Positions 1-7,285 of a DNA stretch of 64,000 bases are shown one piece after another (position 1 is the stretch's first letter; the number at the start of each line of letters is the position of its first letter). The position numbers and the translations under genes are program-made. The notes under the pieces are model-generated. The model saw only the letters and a list, made by a program, of their open reading frames with translations. It was not told where the DNA came from and ran no database searches. Origin of the DNA: Oscillospiraceae bacterium (GTDB taxonomy: Bacteria > Bacillota > Clostridia > Oscillospirales > Oscillospiraceae); NCBI GenBank assembly GCA_902774015.1, contig CACYHB010000004.1, forward strand, positions 111,795 to 175,794. Direction: 5' to 3'.

Positions 1-98
1 TATCAGGCTTTTTCGGGTAATCGCATTTTGATCCCCCGTCAAAATGCGCGGCGGGAGAAGCGCAGTCAAAAAAGCCTGTCAGACTTTTTTGACAAGCT
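1..98. repeat. MITE-like repeat, right part only (cut by window edge)
   Basis: This stretch matches about 51921-52018 nearly base for base, and both end in the same short inverted repeat (65-93 here, 51985-52013 there) followed by GACAAGCT. The complete copy is 201 bp with imperfect 14-bp terminal inverted repeats, so this copy lacks its left half, which lies outside the window. A terminator-like hairpin (101-138) follows directly. No coding function is seen. Confidence 0.8.
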
Positions 99-100
99 GA

Positions 101-138
101 GGAACGGGGCTGCCCCCCAGAGGGGGCAGCCCCGTTCC
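101..138. terminator. Long GC-rich hairpin after the radical SAM gene
   Basis: Near-perfect inverted repeat with 18-base arms (101-118 and 121-138, 17 of 18 paired). It lies downstream of the minus-strand radical SAM gene and abuts the MITE-like repeat. The T-run is weak, so terminator activity is inferred from the stem only. Confidence 0.5.
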
Positions 139-173
139 CGCTGTTTTGTACCGAGAAAGGCACGGCCTTCCTT

Positions 174-1283
174 TCAGACCGGCCGGGCTGCCAGAAGCGC
201 CTCCACCTGGGCGCGTTTTTCATAGAGAACGCAGCCTCCCTCATGGTCGTCCATCAGGATATCCCCGTTCCTCAGCGCTGTAAAGAGCGGCGAGTGCAAG
301 GCCTCACGCAGGGAGCTGTTCTTGATATTCACGTCCGAATAGGGCGAGAAGGGGCACGGTTCCGCCCCGCCGTGGGAATTGATGTGGAAGAAGCCGCGCC
401 CCGCCGCTACGCAGCCGCCGGAGCTCTTCTCGTCGCCGGGGAAAGAGATATAGACCATCTCCGGGTGCTCCTCCCGCAGCCGCGCGATCTCCTGCCGCAG
501 ATACGCACGCTCCGGATCGCCGGGCGCCAGCGCCTCGCTCTCCTCCGTCACGGGTACGAACTCCACGAAGATCACCGCCCTGCAGCCCCGGTCCGACAGC
601 TTCTGCAGAAAGGCGTCCGAGCTGACCTCCCTGAGGTTTTGGGTGGTCACCGTAACGGAGGCGCCGAAGAGCAGGCCGCGGCGGGAAAACTCGTCCATAT
701 TGGCGATCTGCCGGTCGTAGACGCCCTTGCCCCGCCGCGCGTCGGTGACTTCCTTTTCCCCCTCGATGCTGAGAATGGGGACCAGGTTGCGGCAGCGGTC
801 GAAGAGCTCAAAGTAACGCTTGTCGATGAAGGTGCCGTTGGTAAAAATCGGGAAGAGGATATTGGGCTTCTTCCCGGCGGCCTCGATCACGTCCCGCCGG
901 AGCATGGGCTCTCCGCCGGCCAGGAGAATGAAGCTGATGCCAAGCTCGTCTGCCTCGTCGAAGATCCTCAGCCATTCCGCATCGCTCAGCTGCCGCACGG
1001 GAGCGGCGTCCACGGTGGCGTTGTTGCAGCGGGAGTAGCAGCCGGCGCAGTGCAGATTGCAGGCGCTTGTGATGCTGGCGATGAGGAAGGGCGGGATATG
1101 CTCCCCCGCGTCCTCCGCATCGCGGCGCTTTTTCGAGGCGGTCTTGCTGGCATTCGCAAATTTCAGCAGGAAGGCGCTCTCCCTCGGATCCTTCAGCGTG
1201 GCCTTCAAGGCGTCCCGCACCACGTTCTCCACGCCCCGGGTCACGTAGGCCTGCAGGTCAAACGTGTCGTCGATTCTGCTCAA
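174..1283 (-). CDS. Radical SAM protein with C-terminal SPASM-like region
   Basis: A radical SAM enzyme of unknown substrate. The CNLHCAGC motif gives the CxxxCxxC ligands of the SAM-binding [4Fe-4S] cluster, followed by a LLAGGEP motif typical of the SAM-binding barrel. Near the C-terminus, Cys residues around GGCVAAGRG, EPCPFSP and GGCVL resemble a reduced SPASM auxiliary-cluster region. The start is TTG at 1283, because AGGAGG lies just upstream at the right spacing; a longer in-frame ATG at 1361 has no such site. The gene stands alone, with a 223-bp gap to the SIMPL gene upstream. It could modify a peptide or act as an anaerobic maturase; no peptide substrate gene is visible next to it. 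Confidence 0.85.
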   Translation of the reverse strand: MSRIDDTFDLQAYVTRGVENVVRDALKATLKDPRESAFLLKFANASKTASKKRRDAEDAGEHIPPFLIASITSACNLHCAGCYSRCNNATVDAAPVRQLSDAEWLRIFDEADELGISFILLAGGEPMLRRDVIEAAGKKPNILFPIFTNGTFIDKRYFELFDRCRNLVPILSIEGEKEVTDARRGKGVYDRQIANMDEFSRRGLLFGASVTVTTQNLREVSSDAFLQKLSDRGCRAVIFVEFVPVTEESEALAPGDPERAYLRQEIARLREEHPEMVYISFPGDEKSSGGCVAAGRGFFHINSHGGAEPCPFSPYSDVNIKNSSLREALHSPLFTALRNGDILMDDHEGGCVLYEKRAQVEALLAARPV

Positions 1284-1506
1284 TGGTATCTCCTCCTTGC
1301 ACTCTGTTTGCCTTCCGCCTCTCAGCTCCGCAATGTGTGATATGCAACTGAATTGTATCATAGCAGAAGGCGTTTGGCAATGCGGGATTTCCGTTCCACG
1401 TCAGGAGAAACCGCCTGAAGCAAGGAGCAGGCCCGGGTTCCCTGCGCCGACGACGCAGGGGCCATGACGGAGAGTTCCTGCTCCGGTGATTCCGGATCGA
1501 TCGTGT

Positions 1507-2169
1507 TTATCCGATCTCCCACACGACGGTCACGGTGTCGGAAACGTCGATATCGTCCGGTTCAATATCCAGATCATAGCATTTTGCTGCCGTCGGCGCC
1601 TCACAGCATTCCATCAGCACATCGCCGCGCATGGGCCGGTACTCAAAATCGATCTCTCCCCAGGAGTAGTCGATGCTCTGGATATCCTTCAGTGTCACGC
1701 CGCCGGCCCGGGTCAGCACAGCTGCCTTTTCCCCGGCATCCGTCACGGCTTTGCCGAGCAGCAGATTCTTCGTCGCTTCGGGATCCTTCACCGTGTAGCT
1801 GATGCGAAATTCCGGCTTTACCCTGCAGTTGGCCAGGGCATACAGGATCTTCCCAAGGCGGTCATTATCCGACTCGAACTCGACTTTCAGAACGTGGTTA
1901 AACCGATAGCCGACGAACTTCTGTTTGTAGTCGTTGTTCCTGTCGCGGTAGCTTTCATATTCCGTATCCACATGAAAGCTGAGCGTCTTCAGATCGGATC
2001 GGTCAAAGCCGAATCCTGAAAGAACGTCCTTCAGAACTTCCGTGTCCTCGGAGGAACGGCGCAGCGTTTCGCCGTACTCCTTGTACAGGCCGGTGAGCGT
2101 CATAGTAATGCGGGTCATATCAGGCTTGACTTTGATTTGCCCTTTCCCGGTTACTCGAATCGTTCTCAT
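1507..2169 (-). CDS. SIMPL-domain (DUF541) protein
   Basis: A 220-residue protein starting RTIRVTGKGQIKVKPD, the usual opening of SIMPL/DUF541 proteins, with the family's alternating strand pattern throughout. No signal peptide or membrane segment is seen, unlike many periplasmic members, so this one is probably cytoplasmic. The ATG overlaps the stop of the ADP-ribosylglycohydrolase gene in an ATGA overlap at 2166-2169, so the two are translationally coupled. It is the last gene of the macro/VWA/ADP-ribosylglycohydrolase cassette. The molecular role of SIMPL domains is poorly defined; a scaffold or stress role is only inference. Confidence 0.8.
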   Translation of the reverse strand: MRTIRVTGKGQIKVKPDMTRITMTLTGLYKEYGETLRRSSEDTEVLKDVLSGFGFDRSDLKTLSFHVDTEYESYRDRNNDYKQKFVGYRFNHVLKVEFESDNDRLGKILYALANCRVKPEFRISYTVKDPEATKNLLLGKAVTDAGEKAAVLTRAGGVTLKDIQSIDYSWGEIDFEYRPMRGDVLMECCEAPTAAKCYDLDIEPDDIDVSDTVTVVWEIG

Positions 2170-3389
2170 TGTGCGCTCCCTTCTTTGCTTACCTGCAGCA
2201 GCAGTTTGATCAGATCTTTCGTCAGCAGGAACGACTGCCCCCAGGGATTGATGACGATCCCTTCTTCCTGCATATCCGCACAGGATTCAAGAAACGCGTC
2301 GATAAAATAAGAGATAACAGACGCTTTCTGCCCTTTCTCATACTCTTCCCGGGAGGTAAACACCGCAAGCCACAGTTTGCCGTCATTTGCCTGGATGCGG
2401 TGCAGTTCAAATGACGTTCCGTCCTCCTGCGTTACGGCCGGGATCAGGAAGTGCCCGTTTGTATGCATGCGGTACAGGATCGCGTTGATGACGGCATACA
2501 GATTGTCCCGGCTGCTCTCCCGGTAGTACTGGGCAACAGCCTCCTCAATCATGCTGTTGCCCGAGAGGAAGGAATCCGGGAAAGGATCATGCCCATGCTC
2601 CCGGGCAATATCGAAACGGCCCAGAATGTCCAGCATGTCTTCTGGAAGCCTGCTCCGGCACGCATCCTTCAAGTTCTCAGGGACGCCGTAGAACGCCTCT
2701 GCGATGCTGCCTGCGATGCAGGTCAACGTATCGCAGTCCCCGCCGAGGGAGACCGCCGTGCGGATGACGTCTTCAAAGTCTGCCCCCTCCAGGAAGGCCG
2801 TGATCGCTTCCGGCACGGTCTTCTGGCAGCTCTCCACGTGATAATATCCCGGCCGGATCTGGTCACAGCTGCGGGAGAGATCATAATGAAACTCCTGGAC
2901 GATGTAATCCCTGATCTCATCCTTGCTGTGACCGGTCCTCGCAAGGAAGATCGCGCTGGCCGTTGCCTCTGCGCCCTTAATCCCTTCCGGGTGGTTGTGC
3001 GTCACTTCGGCGGTCAGTCTGGCCTTGGCCCGGGTCTCCTCGAGCGTGTCAAAAAGCCAGCCGGCAGCCGATACACGCATGGCCGAACCATTCCCATAGC
3101 TTCCGTAGGGTTCGGGCCGCGCTGCACGCAGCCACCGGCAGAAGCGGACACCGTAACCGGCATTGGGATACCTTTTCCCCCATTTCCGCATGGTATCGAC
3201 CAGCGCGTCTTTTATGGTGATATCATCTTGAAACTGGTTGTCCAGGAGGGCTTCCGCTACGGCGATGGTCATCACGGAATCATCTGTAAAATGTGAGTCT
3301 TCACAAAAGAGGGGGAACTCTTTGGACTTGTTCCCCCTGTCGAATTCGTAAGGGGCGCCGATCATGTCGCCCAGTATTGCCCCGTACAT
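2166..3389 (-). CDS. ADP-ribosylglycohydrolase fused to SseB-like domain
   Basis: Residues 1-270 are an ADP-ribosylglycohydrolase (DraG/ARH family), which removes ADP-ribose from proteins or nucleic acids. The metal-binding motifs are visible: TDDS at about 35-38 and SLGGDCDTLT at about 214-223. Residues about 285-400 look like an SseB N-terminal-type domain (FLIPAV, then DGKLWLAVFTSREE and NPWGQSFLLT), an unusual partner. The start at 3389 is set by a GGAGG site just upstream; a longer frame to 3629 overlaps the VWA gene and is unlikely. It follows the VWA gene by 17 bp and overlaps the SIMPL gene by 4 bp, so it is operonic. Confidence 0.88.
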   Translation of the reverse strand: MYGAILGDMIGAPYEFDRGNKSKEFPLFCEDSHFTDDSVMTIAVAEALLDNQFQDDITIKDALVDTMRKWGKRYPNAGYGVRFCRWLRAARPEPYGSYGNGSAMRVSAAGWLFDTLEETRAKARLTAEVTHNHPEGIKGAEATASAIFLARTGHSKDEIRDYIVQEFHYDLSRSCDQIRPGYYHVESCQKTVPEAITAFLEGADFEDVIRTAVSLGGDCDTLTCIAGSIAEAFYGVPENLKDACRSRLPEDMLDILGRFDIAREHGHDPFPDSFLSGNSMIEEAVAQYYRESSRDNLYAVINAILYRMHTNGHFLIPAVTQEDGTSFELHRIQANDGKLWLAVFTSREEYEKGQKASVISYFIDAFLESCADMQEEGIVINPWGQSFLLTKDLIKLLLQVSKEGSAQ

Positions 3390-3406
3390 AGAAGCGCCTC
3401 CTTCCA

Positions 3407-4054
3407 TTATCTGCCCTGTTTCTGATAGTTCTCCGCGATCGGCGCGCTCCAGTCCGCCGTGATCTCCCTGCGCTGCCGGACGCGGGAAACGGTCTCGCTG
3501 ACGACCTGGTAGTTCAGCTGTGTTCCGTCCCCGTATGCAGAGTAGCGTACGGCGCGGTCCTGCCGGATGCCGAAACTGCGGGCTGCGGAGATCGCGTCCA
3601 TATTGGCGCCGAGGAAGAGAAACTCCCAACCGTATTTCTCCTGCTCATGCTTTACCATCCGCTGCACTTCCTCATAGGTGTAGGCGCGGCTGGCATTCTC
3701 CATCCCATCCGTGGTGATCACGAAGATCGTCTTCCCGGGTCTGTCCTCTTCTCTTGCGTACTTGTGAACGTTGGCGATGTGGTGGACGGCGCCGCCGATC
3801 GCGTCCAGAAGGGCTGTACATCCACCTACCCGATACTGCTGATCCGTCATTGGTTCGACTTTCTGAATGTCCACCCGATCATAGATGACCTGGCTTCCGT
3901 TGGAGAACAGGACGGCGGAGAGGAGCGCCTCGCCCTGCTCCTTCTTCTGCTTTTCCACCATGGCGTTGAAGCCGCCGATGGTGTCATCCTCAAGCCCTGC
4001 CATAGAGCCGCTGCGATCCAGGATGAATACGATTTCAGTCAGATTGTTGTTCAT
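3407..4054 (-). CDS. VWA-domain protein (TerY-like)
   Basis: A 215-residue cytoplasmic von Willebrand factor A protein. The MIDAS metal site is intact: DRSGS near residue 12, the Thr in GGCTAL, and the Asp in TTDGMEN. The protein is essentially a single VWA domain, as in TerY-like proteins, which are usually adaptor or scaffold components in stress-response operons. The start at 4054 has a GGGG-type ribosome site upstream. It sits between the macro-domain gene and the ADP-ribosylglycohydrolase gene, 17 bp from the latter. Its binding partner is unknown but is likely one of those neighbours. Confidence 0.88.
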   Translation of the reverse strand: MNNNLTEIVFILDRSGSMAGLEDDTIGGFNAMVEKQKKEQGEALLSAVLFSNGSQVIYDRVDIQKVEPMTDQQYRVGGCTALLDAIGGAVHHIANVHKYAREEDRPGKTIFVITTDGMENASRAYTYEEVQRMVKHEQEKYGWEFLFLGANMDAISAARSFGIRQDRAVRYSAYGDGTQLNYQVVSETVSRVRQRREITADWSAPIAENYQKQGR

Positions 4055-4132
4055 AGTAAATACCCCTTTCCTTTGTTGTGGCCTTATCATACCGCAAAGG
4101 AAAGGGGCTTTGGTCAACTCGCCGTTGACCTT

Positions 4133-5221
4133 TTACACTTTGAGACCGGTCTTCAGAAGAGGCAGACCGCAATCGTAGAGAGCCTCGTTTATGAACGTGA
4201 CATTATAGATTTTTCTCTCGATATAGTACTTGACAACCAGGTCGGTCTTGCTGCTCCGCGTCAAGGCATATCCGGCTTTTTCCAGGAGCTTCTGCGTCTG
4301 CGGCAAGTCCAGCTGCAGACCGAGCGCCAGCTGGATGACGGTGCTCTTGGTCGGCTGATAGTCTGGATTGTTCAGGATCTTGCTGAAAAGCTGCTTGCTG
4401 ACCTCGGCCCGTTTGTATACCTCGGAGTCTTTGCCGTCACGTTCTTTCAACAGATCCAACAAATACTCGGAGAAGGTCTTCTCACGCTGTTTCAGAATAT
4501 CCGCCAGCGAATCGTGCGCATCCGGCCGGGGCGCTGACAATGGTGCCTGCGGAGCGCTTCCGACAAACGACTCCCTCTCGCGGCGTTCTCTTTCCATGCG
4601 GCGCCGGCGCTGCAATTCCGCTCGTTTTGGCCGTATAGAAGAAGCGTTTACCGTAGGGTACTCGTCAATGAAGTATTCTTCCTCGTTTTTCTCACTGACG
4701 TAGTTGTCGTCGACATAGCTCTTCAGATCGTCAAATAGTGAGCCGGCAATGCCGAAAGCCTTGCCATTGAAGAGGACCAGATAGATCTGCATTTCATGAT
4801 CGAGCAGAAAATCGGTGAACGCCCGAATTGCCACGGAAAGAGCCAGATCATGCGGAAACCCATATGTACCGGCTGCCATCAGGGGAAAGGCAACGGATTT
4901 GCAGCCCAGGTCCGCAGCGAGGTTCAGCGCCGCGTCATAGGCCCTGCGGAGATCTTCCTCTTCCCGGTGCCGCCCGTCGATCCACGCCGGGCTGACGGTA
5001 TGCAGAACAAACTTTGCAGAGAGCCCATAGGCCGGCGTAGCTGCGGACTGGCCGATATGGATTTCTCCGATCTGTTTCCGTGCCTCGAGCAGTTCGGGGC
5101 CTGCCGCCTTATGGATGGCATAATCTGTCCCACCCCCGACGACCGGTTCCGGATTGGCGGTGTTGACGATCGCATCGGCCGAGACTTTGCTTATATCGTT
5201 TCTGATGATTTGGAAAGCCAT
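4133..5221 (-). CDS. Macro-domain protein with C-terminal HTH-like domain
   Basis: Residues 1-175 form a macro domain that binds or hydrolyses ADP-ribose derivatives: VNTANP at 19-24, GGGTDYAIHKAAG at 29-41 and PLMAAGTYGFP near 121-131. A charged Arg/Glu-rich linker (about 205-240) leads to a C-terminal region (about 270-362) with helices resembling a Cro/C1-type helix-turn-helix (RAEVSKQLFSKILNN then STVIQLALGLQLDLPQTQKLL). This suggests a regulator or DNA-tethered reader of ADP-ribose. The start at 5221 follows a GGGGTG site; an upstream in-frame ATG at 5305 lacks one. It is the first gene of the four-gene cassette, so it may autoregulate it. Confidence 0.88.
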   Translation of the reverse strand: MAFQIIRNDISKVSADAIVNTANPEPVVGGGTDYAIHKAAGPELLEARKQIGEIHIGQSAATPAYGLSAKFVLHTVSPAWIDGRHREEEDLRRAYDAALNLAADLGCKSVAFPLMAAGTYGFPHDLALSVAIRAFTDFLLDHEMQIYLVLFNGKAFGIAGSLFDDLKSYVDDNYVSEKNEEEYFIDEYPTVNASSIRPKRAELQRRRRMERERRERESFVGSAPQAPLSAPRPDAHDSLADILKQREKTFSEYLLDLLKERDGKDSEVYKRAEVSKQLFSKILNNPDYQPTKSTVIQLALGLQLDLPQTQKLLEKAGYALTRSSKTDLVVKYYIERKIYNVTFINEALYDCGLPLLKTGLKV

Positions 5222-5456
5222 CTTTTTCACCCCATTCTGCCCTTGCTTGCGGGCCTTGTCCGCGGCAGCAGCGATGGTACCGGGACTCATCATGTATGGT
5301 ATCACAGCTTATCGGGCATTTCAACAGAGCAAAATGAGGATGGAACGGAAAAGCGGTACGTCCGGCTGCCGCCCAACGGCAAGCGGATGTCCGTCCCGTG
5401 ATCTGCCTTATTCCAATCGCTTTCTCTCCGGCCGGATACGCGAAAAAGTACACAGG

Positions 5457-5506
5457 CTATTGTATCATAGCCTGTGTACCAATGTGGTTGCGGGGGAAGG
5501 ATTTGA
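5457..5506. repeat. 50-bp direct repeat containing tRNA-fMet 3' end (left copy)
   Basis: Identical over 50 bases to 47627-47676, 42.17 kb away. The second half (5484-5503) equals the 3' end of the initiator tRNA-Met gene at 48045-48120, same orientation. The first half forms the loop and right arm of a hairpin (5451-5477) that resembles a terminator. This is the arrangement expected of an attachment site, but no integrase gene is present in the window. Confidence 0.85.
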
Positions 5507-5662
5507 ATTCGCGAAGCAAAATCCATTATCACTTTTTTGACGTTAAAATGTCCCGATTTATCAAAAATCAGTGTTATTCTGTACCTGTTCGCATCCATGG
5601 TTCCACTGTTTTTCAAGCTGTAAAGGGTCAAAATAAGGGTCAAAAAACAGGAGGAAAAAACC
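5507..5662. other. Intergenic stretch, no gene seen
   Basis: Part of a 559-bp gap between the macro-domain gene and the HAD gene (5222-5780). Apart from the 50-bp repeat it holds two close copies of AGGGTCAAAA (about 5625-5645). No convincing coding region is present before 5663. Confidence 0.5.
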
Positions 5663-5755
5663 ATGGAAAACACCTGCTTTTTCATGCGAGAGAAAAGAAG
5701 CCCTTTGCTATTTCAAATGCGGGTCTCCTGTAGTATAATGATTTCACTTGTATGA
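5663..5755 (+). CDS. Possible 30-residue small protein
   Basis: An ATG preceded by a perfect AGGAGG site opens a 30-codon frame (MENTCFFMREKRSP...). It has no recognisable family, and its 3' end overlaps the -10 box assigned to the HAD gene. It may be a leader peptide, a remnant of a larger gene, or chance. The strong ribosome site is the only positive evidence. Confidence 0.25.
   Translation: MENTCFFMREKRSPLLFQMRVSCSIMISLV
5734..5739 (+). promoter_or_regulatory. Likely -10 box for the HAD gene
   Basis: A perfect TATAAT lies 42 bp before the GTG start of the HAD phosphatase gene. No good -35 hexamer is seen at 16-18 bp. Confidence 0.4.
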
Positions 5756-5780
5756 GACAAAATGAGTAAGGTGATAAAGA

Positions 5781-6554
5781 GTGAGAAAACGCTATTTGTT
5801 CTTTGACATTGACGGTACTTTACTGGCCGGCGGGTATGAAAACAGCTATATTCCATTGTCCACAAAAGAGGCATTATGTCGGCTTCGGGATCAAGGGCAC
5901 TTTTTGGCCATCGCGACCGGCAGGTCCCATGCCATGGCGAAAGAAACCATGCACGCCCTGGGGTTTGAAAACATGGTGAGCGACGGGGGGCATGGAATCA
6001 CCATTGAGAACCGATTGCTCGGTATCAAGCCGCTCCGCAAAGAAGAAGTCCTGACTCTCCTGCGCGAATGTGATGAGCAAAAGTTGCCATGGAGTCTTCA
6101 GCTGGATGACAGTGATACGAGGGTCACTCCGGATGAGCGGTTTCCGGACGCGATTCATGACGACTATATGAAAACGGTCGTAACACCGGATCTTCGTCCG
6201 GAAGAAACGGAAAACATATATAAAGTTTACGTTGCGTGTCAGTCTCCGCAGGAGCAGGCTCTCGCTTCTCTTTCCTCTCTGCCGTGGTGCCGTTATCAAA
6301 AAGACTGCCTGTTCGTCGAGCCGGCCTGCAAAGGAGAGGGCATCAAGGCAATCATGGACTATTTCCATGCGGATTATCGCGATGTCGTTGTATTCGGAGA
6401 TTCCAAAAATGATTTGTCCATGTTCCTTGACGAATGGACAAAAGTTGCCATGGGGAACGCATCCCCGGAACTGAAAGCGAAGGCAGATCTTATTACTTCC
6501 GATGTTGACAAAGACGGGATCTATCATGCCTGCGCCGCACTCGGCCTTTTTTGA
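5781..6554 (+). CDS. Cof-type HAD-superfamily phosphatase
   Basis: A 257-residue haloacid dehalogenase-type hydrolase of the Cof (IIB cap) subfamily, which dephosphorylates sugar phosphates, nucleotides or cofactors. Motif I is FFDIDGTLL at the N-terminus (nucleophile Asp), motif II is in ATGR, motif III is the Lys in PACKGEGIK, and motif IV is VVFGDSKNDLSMF. The start is GTG at 5781 with an AAGGTG site upstream. It is a single-gene unit closed by a shared convergent terminator at 6575-6602. Substrate cannot be read from the sequence. Confidence 0.92.
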   Translation: MRKRYLFFDIDGTLLAGGYENSYIPLSTKEALCRLRDQGHFLAIATGRSHAMAKETMHALGFENMVSDGGHGITIENRLLGIKPLRKEEVLTLLRECDEQKLPWSLQLDDSDTRVTPDERFPDAIHDDYMKTVVTPDLRPEETENIYKVYVACQSPQEQALASLSSLPWCRYQKDCLFVEPACKGEGIKAIMDYFHADYRDVVVFGDSKNDLSMFLDEWTKVAMGNASPELKAKADLITSDVDKDGIYHACAALGLF

Positions 6555-6574
6555 GGGATATTGCTAATCATGCG

Positions 6575-6602
6575 AAAGAGAGCCTTTCAAAAGGCTCTCT
6601 TT
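6575..6602. terminator. Bidirectional terminator between HAD and PPTase genes
   Basis: A strong inverted repeat with arms AAAGAGAGCCTT and AAGGCTCTCTTT, with A and T runs on the outside. It lies between convergent genes and should stop transcription from both. Confidence 0.9.
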
Positions 6603-6609
6603 CCCGTTT

Positions 6610-7221
6610 TTACAGGCTGTATTCCTGCAATTTCAGCTCCGCGATCTCCCTCTTGCTGCCATAGACTGCACAGCCGTATCCCGGGAAAGAAAAGTGGGAA
6701 AAGACATTTCCCGCCTCGGCCGTCAGACTGTCGATGTCCCGCAGATGCGCGTATGGCCGCAGCTTGGCCTTGCATTCCTTGCGGCACCAGAGCTCATAGA
6801 AAGCGGCCTCCCGGTCCTCCGCCGTCTCGCAATAGCGTCGCTCAGCGTCCGAATAGCCGGTTTTCAAAACAGCTTCGATCACGCCCAGATGCTCCTGAAT
6901 ATCCACCGCGCACGGCTCGGCGCAGAGAAGACACAGCGCGTAATTGCCGGAGTGAGACAGGGATAAAAAACAATTCGCCGCTCCCTCCACATAGGGCTTG
7001 CCCCGCGGATCATAGCGGATCAACAGATCCGACAGGCTCCATCTGTCCAGAGCATCCCGGCAGAGCAGCCCGGCGGCCAGGGAGCGCAGGCGATCCTGCG
7101 GATCGCGAAGAGCCAGGATCTTCTCCCGCCTCAGCGGGGGCATTTGGTCCGTCATCTCGGAGAACCCGGGCAGGGGGATGCCGCGAATATCCATTTTCAG
7201 CAGGATGGGTGTTCTCTCCAT
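6610..7221 (-). CDS. 4'-phosphopantetheinyl transferase (Sfp type)
   Basis: Transfers the phosphopantetheine arm of CoA to a carrier-protein serine. Family motifs are present: SLSHSGN at 87-93, VDIQE at 106-110 (the magnesium-binding Asp/Glu pair) and WCRKE at 145-149. Length (203) is normal for a compact Sfp-type enzyme. It lies just past the terminator of the fermentation operon that encodes an acyl carrier protein, so that carrier is its likely partner. It may be transcribed by read-through or from its own promoter. The GGAG site upstream supports the start at 7221. Confidence 0.9.
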   Translation of the reverse strand: MERTPILLKMDIRGIPLPGFSEMTDQMPPLRREKILALRDPQDRLRSLAAGLLCRDALDRWSLSDLLIRYDPRGKPYVEGAANCFLSLSHSGNYALCLLCAEPCAVDIQEHLGVIEAVLKTGYSDAERRYCETAEDREAAFYELWCRKECKAKLRPYAHLRDIDSLTAEAGNVFSHFSFPGYGCAVYGSKREIAELKLQEYSL

Positions 7222-7240
7222 TTTAAGTCACTCCGGGCGA

Positions 7241-7268
7241 AAAAAGCGGGGAGGATCCCCGCTCTTTT
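7241..7268 (-). terminator. Terminator of the 11-kb fermentation operon
   Basis: Inverted repeat AGCGGGGA / TCCCCGCT with a T-run on the minus strand, 18 bp after the flavoprotein gene stop. It separates the operon from the PPTase gene, so PPTase expression would need read-through or its own promoter. Confidence 0.85.
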
Positions 7269-7285
7269 CGTATGAAAGTCTTTGC

